Of a DNA stretch of 64,000 bases, positions 28,276 to 36,990 are shown piece by piece. Each line of letters opens with the position of its first letter. The first letter of the stretch is position 1. The stretch is taken from assembly GCF_000213805.1 (NCBI RefSeq), contig NC_015556.1:2232001-2296000 (forward strand), written 5' to 3'. This stretch comes from Pseudomonas fulva 12-X (GTDB lineage: Bacteria > Pseudomonadota > Gammaproteobacteria > Pseudomonadales > Pseudomonadaceae). The position numbers and the translations under genes were made by a program. Under the pieces are notes generated by a model. It made no database searches and had not been told where the DNA came from. It saw nothing but the letters and a program-made list of their open reading frames with translations.

Positions 28276-28554
28276 TCAGTGGTAATCAAGGTAGTCAACG
28301 AGTTCAATGTCGCTACCCTCAAATCGGAAGATCACTCGCCAGTTGCCGTTGACCGTGAGCGACCAGAACTCCTCCATATCCCCCTTGAGCGGATGAAGCC
28401 GCCAACCAGGGATGTCAAGGTCGGCGGGCTCACTAGCTCTGTCCATGAAACTCAGCATTCGGGCAAGTCGTTTTGCGTGATCTGCGCGGATGCCTTTGGT
28501 TGAGCCGGATTCGAAGAAGATTCGCAGGCCTTTGTGTTTGAAGCTGATGATCAT
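28276..28554 (-). CDS. higB: HigB/RelE-type mRNA-interferase toxin
   Basis: A 92-residue RelE-superfamily toxin. IISFKHKGLRIFFESGSTKGI at the start and WSLTVNGNWRVIFRFEG near the end, with the catalytic Arg and the YLDYH C-terminus, are characteristic of HigB proteins that cut mRNA at the ribosome. It is the first gene of the higBA pair and lies downstream of the trb operon on the same strand. Confidence 0.92.
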   Translation of the reverse strand: MIISFKHKGLRIFFESGSTKGIRADHAKRLARMLSFMDRASEPADLDIPGWRLHPLKGDMEEFWSLTVNGNWRVIFRFEGSDIELVDYLDYH

Positions 28555-28652
28555 TTCTCTAGAGTGTGATGTATTGGGTCACGGTTTTCAACCTTCGATG
28601 ATTTACCTGCCGTTTAGCTCACGGCAGCCGGAATTGAGCTCAGATTGCGCCA

Positions 28653-28886
28653 TCAACCGACGTCGACTGGTTTTGCCATAGCCCTCTTGAAAGCGCGATC
28701 TCGTGACATGAAGGCCTCGAGCATGTGGGGGATGAGAGTCAACGCATCTACCTCTTCGCCATAAGCGTGGGAATGCAACGACGCATACTTCTCGAGGTCG
28801 GCTTTCAAGCTGGCTGGGCAGGTAAAGGTCAGTTTCAGGTTTTCCGTTTTCGGCAGCGGACCGAGACGTAACTTGACTGTAGTCAT
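28653..28886 (-). CDS. DUF2274 family protein, last gene of the trb operon
   Basis: A 77-residue protein of family DUF2274, recognisable from KLRLGPLPKTENLKLTFTCPASLKADLEKYA, which resembles a ribbon-helix-helix fold. The family typically follows trbI in Tn4371-like elements, as here, where its start overlaps the trbI stop by ATGA. The role in conjugation is unknown. Confidence 0.88.
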   Translation of the reverse strand: MTTVKLRLGPLPKTENLKLTFTCPASLKADLEKYASLHSHAYGEEVDALTLIPHMLEAFMSRDRAFKRAMAKPVDVG

Positions 28887-30148
28887 TGCTGGCTCCTTGG
28901 CTGAGAGAGGATGGATTGGTAAGGGGGCAGGACCAGATCGCGGTTCACGATCACGCGAACTGGCAGACCTGGACGCTGGGTCAGCGTCGGCTGAATGTCG
29001 AGATTGCGGCGAGTGACTTCCTGGCCAACCTGGTTCACCGTGTCATGGAGGCTGTCACGCCCCGCGATAATGACGCGGTCGCCGTCGGTGCGGTTGGCCG
29101 GTGCCGCCAGCTCGGCACCGATGCCCAGCAGGCTGGTCATGGCCGCGTCGGCGACGATCCGATCCCAATGCCAGTCGACGCCATCCTCGAGACCGGCATA
29201 GCCGGCGGCATCAGTACCGACCAGGTTGTCGAGCTGGAAGGACGAGGTGTCCGGCAGGATCACTCGCTGCCACACCACCTGCACGCGGCTTTGTCCGTAG
29301 CTCACCTGGCTGTTGTAGCGGCCCAGCAGGCGCGCACCTTGTGGAATCAGCATGTGCTGACCGGTGGCACTGTCGTAGACCGGCTCGGTCACTGTGGCGA
29401 TCACGTCGCCAGGTAGATCCGACTTGATGCCGGTGACCAGCGCTGCCGGGATGACGGTGCCGGCCATCACCTGGTAGGGCGACTCAGGCATCTGCAGCAA
29501 CCCGGAATTACGGATTTGTGCACTTACGGATTTACTGAGAAACGCCTCGTTCCGCTCCTGCTGCGTTGGTGTTCCTGCAGTTGCGGCTACCGTGCCTGAC
29601 GAGACCATACCCAGGGTCATAGGATCGGGTTGGGCACTCCCAGCGGATGCGACGTTCGATTTCCGCGCGCTGCTGGTCTGGAAAAACACCGAGGACTGCG
29701 CTGCTTCCTCAGCTTCTTTGAGCAGGGCTAGGCGCTCTGCTTCGGGGGCATCTGGCCCATGTCCATAACCTTGCGCCTGCTGCTCCGCCCTGAGGATTGG
29801 CCCGCCCAGATCGCCAGGCAGCGGCGGCCCCAGTTGCGGTACCTCGGGCGCAGGGGGAGGCGGCAGTTGCGAGTAGTCTGCCGGCAACTGCTCCAGCCCC
29901 TCGGAGCGTGCCACGCGGTCGACGTTGTATAGCTCGTTCGGCTCGGCGCCCTGGCGGCGCTGCTGCGGCTGCAGCGACCACAGCATGGCCCCCAGTACCG
30001 CAGCCGATAGGCCGCCGACCACTACCGCCAGCATGCGTGGGTTGAGGCGGGTGACCGGACGCGGCTTGGCTCGCAGCTCCAGCGACTCCGGCGCTTCCTT
30101 GGGCGGTGGCGAGGTTGCGGCGGTTTGTTTGTTGTCCTTGGCCGTCAT
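28883..30148 (-). CDS. trbI: Conjugal transfer protein TrbI (VirB10-like)
   Basis: TrbI is the VirB10 homologue that spans both membranes and gates the type IV secretion core complex. The 421-residue protein has a cytoplasmic N-terminus, one membrane helix (MLAVVVGGLSAAVLGAMLW, around residue 40), a Pro-rich periplasmic linker and the C-terminal barrel domain with YQVMAGTVIPAALVTGIKSDLPG and LIPQGARLLGRYNS, both VirB10 hallmarks. It starts 2 bp after trbG. Confidence 0.95.
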   Translation of the reverse strand: MTAKDNKQTAATSPPPKEAPESLELRAKPRPVTRLNPRMLAVVVGGLSAAVLGAMLWSLQPQQRRQGAEPNELYNVDRVARSEGLEQLPADYSQLPPPPAPEVPQLGPPLPGDLGGPILRAEQQAQGYGHGPDAPEAERLALLKEAEEAAQSSVFFQTSSARKSNVASAGSAQPDPMTLGMVSSGTVAATAGTPTQQERNEAFLSKSVSAQIRNSGLLQMPESPYQVMAGTVIPAALVTGIKSDLPGDVIATVTEPVYDSATGQHMLIPQGARLLGRYNSQVSYGQSRVQVVWQRVILPDTSSFQLDNLVGTDAAGYAGLEDGVDWHWDRIVADAAMTSLLGIGAELAAPANRTDGDRVIIAGRDSLHDTVNQVGQEVTRRNLDIQPTLTQRPGLPVRVIVNRDLVLPPYQSILSQPRSQQ

Positions 30149-30150
30149 GC

Positions 30151-31137
30151 TCAGGGCCTCCGTGCCACGCCATCGGTGCGCTCGATCCGCACCACGTCAC
30201 CCTTGTCGGCGCCCAGGCGCAGCTCGGCTGCGCCGAATAGACGGTCGACGATGTAGTAGGGCGAGCGGAAGCGATAGTTGACCAGCTGTCCGTCACCTTC
30301 GGGGCCAATTACGAACAGCGGTGGCAGCTCGCCTTGGGCGATACCGGCGGGGAACTGGATATACACCTTTCGGCCGTCGTCGAAGGCATGCAGCGGCTTC
30401 CAGGGCGGATTGCTGCCGCTGATTGCATAACGAAAGCGCAACTGCTCCAGCGCCAGGCCGGCATCCACTGGCGCCTCGGCCTGAGCGGCACTGGCACGGC
30501 GTTGCAGGGCGAGCATGCGATCCTTCGGATAGTCCCAGGACACCGACGCCATCCAAGCCTGCTCGGTGGAACTCAGCTCGATCAGGTAGGTGCGGCGCGT
30601 GGTGGTGATCACCAAGTTGGTCTTGAGGTCGAGCCGCGTCGGTTTGATCAGCACGCTGGTACGCAACTCATCGCCGCTGCCGCTGGTGGTGTCACCGACG
30701 ATCCAGCGCACGGTGTCGCCAGCGGCCACGGTGACAAGTTCCTCGCCGGGCTGCAGGTTAATTGCCGTCACCCGACCCGGGCTGGCGTACACCTGATACA
30801 ACGCGCCATCGGAGTAGGGCCAGACCTGGATGGCGTTGATATAGCCTTCCCGGCTCGGTGCCACCCGAGCCTCGCGATTGGCGCGCGAGACCCGCACGCG
30901 CTCATCGGCCGGTTCCTTGGCAGGTTGGCTGCGCTGATTTTCCGGCAATGGCTTGAGCTGGGCGGGCAGAGCCAGAGGCTTGGGTACTTCCACCACTTCG
31001 ATGGGCTTGGGCGGCTCCGGCAGGCGCTGCGCTTCTACCGGTTCATCCAACTCGATCACTGGCGGCTGCTGGCTGGCACAGCCGGCCAGCACGCTCAGCA
31101 GCAGAGGGCATATACAGAGGTTAAGGGAGGTTTTCAT
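30151..31137 (-). CDS. trbG: Conjugal transfer protein TrbG (VirB9-like lipoprotein)
   Basis: A 328-residue VirB9 homologue, the periplasmic ring component that joins outer-membrane pore and VirB10. It has a lipoprotein signal peptide with lipobox LAGC, a Pro/Glu-rich linker, an N-terminal VirB9 domain (GYINAIQVWPYSDGALYQVYASPG) and a C-terminal lobe (FDDGRKVYIQFPAG ... VNYRFRSPYYIVDRLF). Its ATG overlaps the trbF stop. The lipobox means VirB7 anchoring function may be built in. Confidence 0.95.
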   Translation of the reverse strand: MKTSLNLCICPLLLSVLAGCASQQPPVIELDEPVEAQRLPEPPKPIEVVEVPKPLALPAQLKPLPENQRSQPAKEPADERVRVSRANREARVAPSREGYINAIQVWPYSDGALYQVYASPGRVTAINLQPGEELVTVAAGDTVRWIVGDTTSGSGDELRTSVLIKPTRLDLKTNLVITTTRRTYLIELSSTEQAWMASVSWDYPKDRMLALQRRASAAQAEAPVDAGLALEQLRFRYAISGSNPPWKPLHAFDDGRKVYIQFPAGIAQGELPPLFVIGPEGDGQLVNYRFRSPYYIVDRLFGAAELRLGADKGDVVRIERTDGVARRP

Positions 31138-31841
31138 GGTTTCTTGGCTCCTTCCGTAGTGTCCAGCTCACGGCTCCAGGACAGGCCGTTGACGTAGATG
31201 CCGAGCGGGTTGCGGCGCAGCTTTTCCTCGGTGCGTGGAGGCTGCAGTACCAGTGAGATCACAGCCGTCCAGCGCTCCAGGCCGGCGGCCGCACCATTCA
31301 CGAAACGACGTTCGATCCAGCGGACCTGGAACGAGCTGTCGCTGGCACGCACCACGCTAGTGACTTCCACCGATACCGACTCCTTGCCGACCCGGGTGAA
31401 GGGATCATTGGCGCGGGCATAGTCGTTGAGGGTGGCTGCGCCTCGGTCGGTGGTGGAGTGATAGGCCTCCAGCCAGTTCTGTCGCACCACCACCGGATCG
31501 ATAGATAGCGAGCGCACCTGCTCGATAAAGCGCGCCAGGTGATGCGCGATCTGCGCATCCTGGGGTTGGTAAGGGCTGGCGGCTTCGCCGACCGCACGTA
31601 CCTGACCAAGGTTGTCGACCTCCACCACGTAGGGCGTCACCGTGGACTGCGCCGAACGCCAGACCAGCCCGCCTGCCATCAGCAGCGCCAGGCCCAGACA
31701 ACCGAAGGCCATCAGCCGCCAGTTACGCGCCTGCGCCAGGCTGCTGCCCATGCGCAGATCCCAGGCTTGTGCTGCGGCCTGGTAGGGCGTGATGGGTTGT
31801 GGGGTGTCGCTGTAGCGCACCCGTGGACGCCTGAATCGCAT
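31134..31841 (-). CDS. trbF: Conjugal transfer protein TrbF (VirB8-like)
   Basis: A 235-residue VirB8 homologue, a bitopic inner-membrane scaffold protein. One membrane helix (LMAFGCLGLALLMAGGLVW) lies near residue 50, followed by a VirB8 domain with VTPYVVEVDNLGQV and the conserved FQVRWIERRFVNG strand. A GGAGGACGAGG ribosome site precedes the ATG, 12 bp after the trbL stop. Confidence 0.94.
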   Translation of the reverse strand: MRFRRPRVRYSDTPQPITPYQAAAQAWDLRMGSSLAQARNWRLMAFGCLGLALLMAGGLVWRSAQSTVTPYVVEVDNLGQVRAVGEAASPYQPQDAQIAHHLARFIEQVRSLSIDPVVVRQNWLEAYHSTTDRGAATLNDYARANDPFTRVGKESVSVEVTSVVRASDSSFQVRWIERRFVNGAAAGLERWTAVISLVLQPPRTEEKLRRNPLGIYVNGLSWSRELDTTEGAKKP

Positions 31842-31853
31842 CCTCGTCCTCCT

Positions 31854-33014
31854 TTACGAGTTCGATGGGTCGCGGATCTGCGGCCCAGGTGATGAACCAC
31901 CGCCATCGCCACCACGCAGGGTGTGGGCGACCGTGCTGGTGGCCTGTGAGAGTTGTTGCCTGCGCTGCAGGCGCCTGGCCCAGTCGGGCTGTTTGGCTGG
32001 GGCGGTTGCAGGATCGGAAGCTGCTGGGGCGCCATTTGTTGCAGCGCTGGAAGAAGCTCCTGCCAGAGAGCGAGCGCCGCCAATTGCCAAGCGTGCTGCA
32101 CCGGGTGCCATACGTGCGCCGGCCAATACCGCGCCCCCGACACCTGCGGCGACTGCAGCAGCACCAGCAGCCATGCCCACCGCGCCGAGTGCAGTGCCGG
32201 CTGCTGTACCAGCACCCAGTTGCGGTGCGCCGGAGACCAACCCGGTGGCAATGCCCGGCCCGAAGATGCCCAGGCCCAGCAGGGCCAGAGAGGCGAGCAT
32301 GACCACCAGCGCATGGTCGATGGAGGGCTCGTCCGGCATAGCCTGGAACTCGGCGAACAGCCCGCTGCCAATGCCGACGATTACCGCCAGCACCAGCACC
32401 TTGATGCCGGACGCGACCACGTTGCCCAGCACCTTCTCGGCGAGAAAGGCGGTCTTATTCCACAGCGCGAAGGGCACCAGCACGAAGCCGGCGAGGGTGG
32501 TCAGCTTGAATTCGACCAAGGTCACGAACAGCTGAATGGCCAGGAAGAAAAAACTAACGATCACCACCAGCCAGGCCAGAAACAGCACCAGAATGCTGTG
32601 CAGGTTGCTGAAAACTTCGGGAAATCCACTGAGGCTGCTGATCTGCTCAAGCAGCGGCCCTCCGGCATCAACGCCAATCGCGGCCAACCGTCCTGGCTGC
32701 AGAAATTCCGCATGACTCAACCCGGAACCTGAGGCCAGCAGACCCAACCCGGCGAAGGAGTTGAAGACGATCTTCGCCAGGGCATTGAAGTTGCCGATGA
32801 TGAACGCGAAGGCACCGACATAGAGGATCTTGCGGATCAGCTTGACGCTGACGTCCTCGCCACCCGTGGCCCAGAACAGCCCGGCCAGGGTCATATCGAT
32901 CACCACCAGGGTCATGGTGAGAAAGGCCACCTCACCGCCCAGCAGGCCGAAGCCGGTGTCGATGTACAGCCCGAACACCTCGAGGAAACGGTCGATCACG
33001 CTGACGTCGTTCAT
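31854..33014 (-). CDS. trbL: Conjugal transfer protein TrbL (VirB6-like)
   Basis: A 386-residue polytopic inner-membrane protein of the VirB6/TrbL family. Five or more hydrophobic segments fill the first 270 residues, for example FLTMTLVVIDMTLAGLFWATGG and FLAWLVVIVSFFFLAIQLFVTL, followed by an Ala/Gly-rich hydrophobic stretch and a soluble polar C-terminus. It forms the inner-membrane channel part of the mating apparatus. Its ATG overlaps the stop of the small lipoprotein gene. Confidence 0.93.
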   Translation of the reverse strand: MNDVSVIDRFLEVFGLYIDTGFGLLGGEVAFLTMTLVVIDMTLAGLFWATGGEDVSVKLIRKILYVGAFAFIIGNFNALAKIVFNSFAGLGLLASGSGLSHAEFLQPGRLAAIGVDAGGPLLEQISSLSGFPEVFSNLHSILVLFLAWLVVIVSFFFLAIQLFVTLVEFKLTTLAGFVLVPFALWNKTAFLAEKVLGNVVASGIKVLVLAVIVGIGSGLFAEFQAMPDEPSIDHALVVMLASLALLGLGIFGPGIATGLVSGAPQLGAGTAAGTALGAVGMAAGAAAVAAGVGGAVLAGARMAPGAARLAIGGARSLAGASSSAATNGAPAASDPATAPAKQPDWARRLQRRQQLSQATSTVAHTLRGGDGGGSSPGPQIRDPSNS

Positions 33015-33196
33015 TGCACGTCCTCGTCGAAGCTTGGTGCAATCGCGGGCAAGTCGGTAAGCCGCAGAAACTCGCCGGGCCGAGCACAGCCGGAGTAGAA
33101 GCGCTCAGTCGCATCGTCTTGCCGAGCCATGACCCCGTTGTCGTACTGTCCGCAGGCGACCAGCACCAGCAGCGGCAGCAGTATCAGGAATCTCAT
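33011..33196 (-). CDS. Small lipoprotein between trbJ and trbL (TrbK-like position)
   Basis: A 61-residue protein with a short lipoprotein signal (RFLILLPLLVLVAC) and a polar mature part of about 45 residues with a second Cys (YSGCARPGEF). It sits where RP4 has trbK, an entry-exclusion lipoprotein, and shares size and localisation but no similarity that I can assert. The start has a GAGGTG ribosome site and the stop overlaps the trbL ATG, so it is surely translated. Confidence 0.75.
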   Translation of the reverse strand: MRFLILLPLLVLVACGQYDNGVMARQDDATERFYSGCARPGEFLRLTDLPAIAPSFDEDVQ

Positions 33197-33208
33197 GAGG
33201 GCACCTCT

Positions 33209-33943
33209 CTACCGATAGAACTGCACTGGGTAGGGGGTGTAGGGTGTGCCGCTGCCCATAAAGCGTCGCCGCCGTTCGCGCGCCTCTTCGGCTGCTGCAG
33301 ACTGACGGGCAAGCTCCAAGGCGACGGCGCGGTTCTGGGTGATCTGCAGTTGCTGCGCCTGGATCGACTGCTTGGCCTGCAGGGCCAGCAGTTGGTTGGT
33401 GGCCTGGGCAGCCTGCAAGGCGCCACCCGCCGACTGGCTCTGCTGCACCAGAGTGGCCAAGGCGCTCTCATCCTCGGCCAGGTTCTGCGTCACCTGGGCC
33501 TGTACACGCAGCGCCGTATGCAGCCCGTCGAGGCCCTTCTGCCAGCGTTCGCGTGCTTCTTTTGCCAGGCGCTGGCTGCTTACGTCGGCGGTGTACTCGT
33601 TCGAGTAAAGGCGGCTGAACTCCTGATCCAGGCGTTGCACTTCGTAGGCCAGCCCCCGAGCCTCTGCGAGCAGCCGCTCGGTGTTGGCCAGGCTTGCGCG
33701 CAACTGGCTGATCACGTTGTAGTCCAGGCGCTGCAGATGACGGGCCTGGTTCAGCAGCATCTGGGTTTCGTTCTGTAACTGGCGGACCTGGTTGTTCGCC
33801 ATCTCCAGGGTGCGTACTGCAGTCAGCGTGTTCTGCACCAGGTTGGTCGGATCGATCACGGTGAAAGCGCTGGCCGGCTTCACGGCCAGCAGACCCAGTA
33901 CCAGCAGCGTGGCGCAGGGGAAACGGTGAACAGGGGATCTCAT
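33209..33943 (-). CDS. trbJ: Conjugal transfer protein TrbJ (VirB5-like)
   Basis: A 244-residue exported protein. The signal peptide ends KPASA before FTVIDPTNLVQNTLTAVRTL, the typical TrbJ/VirB5 mature N-terminus. The remainder is long helices with coiled-coil character (QNETQMLLNQARHLQRL). VirB5 proteins are minor pilus components that contact recipients. The ATG 33943 overlaps the trbE stop; the longer open frame upstream is within trbE. Confidence 0.93.
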   Translation of the reverse strand: MRSPVHRFPCATLLVLGLLAVKPASAFTVIDPTNLVQNTLTAVRTLEMANNQVRQLQNETQMLLNQARHLQRLDYNVISQLRASLANTERLLAEARGLAYEVQRLDQEFSRLYSNEYTADVSSQRLAKEARERWQKGLDGLHTALRVQAQVTQNLAEDESALATLVQQSQSAGGALQAAQATNQLLALQAKQSIQAQQLQITQNRAVALELARQSAAAEEARERRRRFMGSGTPYTPYPVQFYR

Positions 33944-36369
33944 GGCAGGCACTCCTTGCGTGACGAGGGATAAGCGGTGAGCAGGTCGGCGGCCCAATCC
34001 AGGCCGCGGTGATGCAACCAGGCAGGGGCGAAATCGGCGGCGCCGGACGTCTGCAAAATTCGGTCGATCTCGCGCTGCTCGGCCGGGCTGGCCGAGGCAG
34101 CGAAGGCCAGCGCCACCGGCCCGAGGTCGAGGTCGAACAGGCGGCTGCCCAGGCGCGACTGGTAGTAGTAATCACGCTTGGGCGTGGCCTGGGCGATGAT
34201 CTCGATCTGCCGGTCGTTCAGTCCGAAGCCTTGGTAGATGCCGCGGATCTGCGGCTCGCCCGCCTGCGGGTTGGGTAGGAAGATGCGGCTGGCGCAGCTC
34301 TCGATAATCGCGGCAGCGATGCTGGAGTCCTTGATGTCGGCCAGCGACTGGGTGGCGAAGATGACGCTGACGTTCTTCTTGCGCAGGGTCTTGAGCCACT
34401 GGCGGATGCGCGCGGCGAATAGCGGATCGTCGAGAAACAGCCAGGCCTCGTCGAGGATCAGCAGTGTCGGCGCGCCGTCAAAGCGCTCCTCGAAACGGGC
34501 GAACAGGTAGCTCAGCACGGCAGCCACCGCCGCCTTGCTGTACATCAGTTCCTCCATCTCGAAACACTGCACGTCGGCGTTGCCCAGACGATCCTGCTCG
34601 GCATCCAGCAATGCGCCATGCGCGCCGCCCAGCACGTAGGGCTGCAGCGCCTGGCGCAGGATGTTGTCCTGCAGCAGCACGGATAAACCGGTCAGTGTGC
34701 GCTGCGCTTCGGGCGCGCCGGCCAGACTGTCCAGCGCCGTCCACAGCGCGGCTTTCTGCTCGGGGTCGACGGCCACACCTTCCTGCAGCAGGCGCGCCTC
34801 CAGCCAATCGGCGGCCCAGGCTCGGTATCCCGGCTGATCGATGCGCGCCAGAGGCTGGAAGGCCAGGTCGCCGTCGCCTCCGAGGTTGTAGTGCTCGCCA
34901 CCCAGGCCCAGCACCGTTGCGCGCAGCGAGCGCCCCATATCGAACAGAAACAGGCGCGAGCCCGGGTAGCGGCGGAACTGCAGGGCCAGGGTTGCCAGCA
35001 AAACCGATTTGCCCATGCCCGTGGGGCCAGCCACCAAGGTGTGTCCGACATCGCCAACGTGGGTGACCAGGCGAAATGGTGTTGCTCCATCGGTGCGGGT
35101 GATCACCAATGGCGTGCCATCCAGATGTTCGTTGCGTGCCGGCCCAGCCCAGACTGCCGAGACCGGCATCAAGTGCGCCAGGTTGAGTGTGGAGATCAGC
35201 GGCTGGCGGACATTGGCGTAGACGTTGCCGGGGATCGACGATAGCCACGCCTCCACCGCGTTGAGACTCTCGGCGATGGTGACGAAGCCGCGGCCCTGGA
35301 TTACCCGCTCGACCCGGCGCAGCTTCTCGTCGGCGATCTGGGCGTCGACATCGCTCACCATCACGGTGGCCGTCACATAGCCGAAGGCGACCTGGTCGGC
35401 GCCGAGTTCCTGTAGTGCCTCGTCGGCGTCGCCGGCCTTGTTCGCGGCGTCGCTGTCGAGCAGTGGGCTTTCCTGCTGGAAAATCGCTTCGCGCAGTAGT
35501 GCCAGGACGCCCTTGCGCTTGGCGAACCACTGCCTGCGCAGGCGCACCAGTTCCTTCTCGGCCTCGTCCTTTTCCAGGCAGATAAAGCGGGTCGACCAGC
35601 GATAGGCGAAGCCCAGACGGTTGAGGTCGTCCAGCACGCCTGGCCAGGTCGAGGTGGGGAAGCCACGTACCGACAGCGTGCGCAGATGCTGCTCACCGAG
35701 ACGCGGCGCTAGGCCCGTGGTCAGGGGGCTGTCGGCCAGCAGGGCATCGAGGTGGAAGGGCACCTCGGGTACAGCCAACCGCTGGCGATGGGTCGAAACC
35801 GTGGCATGCAAGTAAGTCAGCGTCTGGCTGTCATCGAGCCAGGCGAGCTCCGGCATCACCCCGTCCAGCAGATCGAAGAAACGATCCGTTTCGGCGACAA
35901 AGGCAGTCAGCCTTTCGCGCCAGTCGACGTCGCGTTGCGGCCGGTGCTCATAGAGCAGGCCGGCGGCGCGCGAGCGCGATTCTTCCGGCGGCAGGTAGAC
36001 CAGCGTCAGGTGATAGCTGCTCTCGAAGTGGCTGCCCTGGGCCTCGCAGGCGGCGCGGCGCTCCTCGTCCACCAGCCAGGACAGTGGTTCGGGAAAGTCG
36101 CTGTTGGGGTAATCGGCCGCCGCCAGACGCTCGGCCTCGACAAACAGCGCCCAGCCCGAGCCAAGGCGACGCAGGGCATTGTTCAGGCGCGCCGAGGTGG
36201 CCACCAGCTCGCCTTGGGTGGCGCTGTCCAGGTCTGGCCCGCGAAAGCGCAGGCTGCGTTGGAACGAACCGTCCTTGTTCAATACGACGCCGGGTGCGAC
36301 CAGACCGGCCCAGGGTAGCCAGTCGGCGAGCTGGGCGGGGCGGCGCTGGTATTCGGTGAGGTTCAGCAT
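33940..36369 (-). CDS. trbE: Conjugal transfer ATPase TrbE (VirB4-like)
   Basis: The VirB4-type ATPase (809 residues) that energises pilus assembly and substrate transfer. The N-terminal CagE/TrbE domain is followed by Walker A (GPTGMGKSVLLATLAL, about residue 455) and Walker B (PTLLILDEAWLFLDDP), then the FATQSLADIKDS motif. The start at ATG 36369 (MLNLTEYQRRPAQLADWLPW) matches the family and lies 10 bp after trbD; the open frame upstream is the other frame of trbD/trbC. Confidence 0.96.
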   Translation of the reverse strand: MLNLTEYQRRPAQLADWLPWAGLVAPGVVLNKDGSFQRSLRFRGPDLDSATQGELVATSARLNNALRRLGSGWALFVEAERLAAADYPNSDFPEPLSWLVDEERRAACEAQGSHFESSYHLTLVYLPPEESRSRAAGLLYEHRPQRDVDWRERLTAFVAETDRFFDLLDGVMPELAWLDDSQTLTYLHATVSTHRQRLAVPEVPFHLDALLADSPLTTGLAPRLGEQHLRTLSVRGFPTSTWPGVLDDLNRLGFAYRWSTRFICLEKDEAEKELVRLRRQWFAKRKGVLALLREAIFQQESPLLDSDAANKAGDADEALQELGADQVAFGYVTATVMVSDVDAQIADEKLRRVERVIQGRGFVTIAESLNAVEAWLSSIPGNVYANVRQPLISTLNLAHLMPVSAVWAGPARNEHLDGTPLVITRTDGATPFRLVTHVGDVGHTLVAGPTGMGKSVLLATLALQFRRYPGSRLFLFDMGRSLRATVLGLGGEHYNLGGDGDLAFQPLARIDQPGYRAWAADWLEARLLQEGVAVDPEQKAALWTALDSLAGAPEAQRTLTGLSVLLQDNILRQALQPYVLGGAHGALLDAEQDRLGNADVQCFEMEELMYSKAAVAAVLSYLFARFEERFDGAPTLLILDEAWLFLDDPLFAARIRQWLKTLRKKNVSVIFATQSLADIKDSSIAAAIIESCASRIFLPNPQAGEPQIRGIYQGFGLNDRQIEIIAQATPKRDYYYQSRLGSRLFDLDLGPVALAFAASASPAEQREIDRILQTSGAADFAPAWLHHRGLDWAADLLTAYPSSRKECLP

Positions 36370-36379
36370 GTCAGCCTCC

Positions 36380-36652
36380 TCACACATCCAGCAGCGACGG
36401 CTGCTTGATATGCCGGGCGAACACCTGCAGGAACTGCGGATCCAGACGGGCACCCCAGACCGCCAGCGAGTGGCCGACCAACCAAAGTGCCAAGCCAGGC
36501 AGCCACAGCTGCAGGCCCAGGCCGACCACTGCTGCCAGAGTGCCGTTGAGGATCGCCACGTTGCGTGGTGCGCCACCAAGCAAAATCGGCTCGGCCAGCG
36601 AGCGGTGCAATGGCACCTCGAAACCGGGGATGAGGTCGCGCTCGCCGTTCAT
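36380..36652 (-). CDS. trbD: Conjugal transfer protein TrbD (VirB3-like)
   Basis: A 90-residue VirB3 homologue with the family start GFEVPLHRSLAEPILLGGAPR and two adjoining hydrophobic segments (LNGTLAAVVGLGLQLWLPGL, ALWLVGHSLAVWG). It is an inner-membrane partner of TrbE. Its ATG overlaps the trbC stop by 4 bases. Confidence 0.92.
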   Translation of the reverse strand: MNGERDLIPGFEVPLHRSLAEPILLGGAPRNVAILNGTLAAVVGLGLQLWLPGLALWLVGHSLAVWGARLDPQFLQVFARHIKQPSLLDV

Positions 36653-36990
36653 GCGATCACCGCCCCGCCGGCAAAGCTGAAAAAGCTGAGGAAGAACGAC
36701 GACGCGGCGAAGGCAATCGACAGGCCGAAGACGATCTGGATCAGCTTGCGAAAGCCGCCGCTGGTGTCGCCGAAGGCCAGCGTCAGGCCGGTGGTAATGA
36801 TGATGATCACCGCGATGATGCGCGCCACCGGACCCTGTACCGAGTCGAGGATCGATTGCAGCGGTCCCTCCCAGGGCATGCCGGAGCCGGCGGCGAGCAC
36901 GGGCAGGGAAGCGCCCAGGCAGAAGGCGCCGAGCATCAAGGCGCAGGCGCCGCGGCGACGATAAGCAGCGGAAAGCTGAAGCACAGTCAT
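36649..36990 (-). CDS. trbC: Conjugal pilin TrbC (VirB2-like)
   Basis: The 113-residue prepilin has a long signal region (ending SLPVLAAGSGMPWEG) and two hydrophobic helices, IIAVIIIITTGLTLAFG and GLSIAFAASSFFLSFFSF, the VirB2 pilin pattern. In RP4 the pilin is processed by TraF and cyclised; a traF homologue is present on this element. The start at 36990 overlaps trbB by 4 bases. Confidence 0.93.
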   Translation of the reverse strand: MTVLQLSAAYRRRGACALMLGAFCLGASLPVLAAGSGMPWEGPLQSILDSVQGPVARIIAVIIIITTGLTLAFGDTSGGFRKLIQIVFGLSIAFAASSFFLSFFSFAGGAVIA

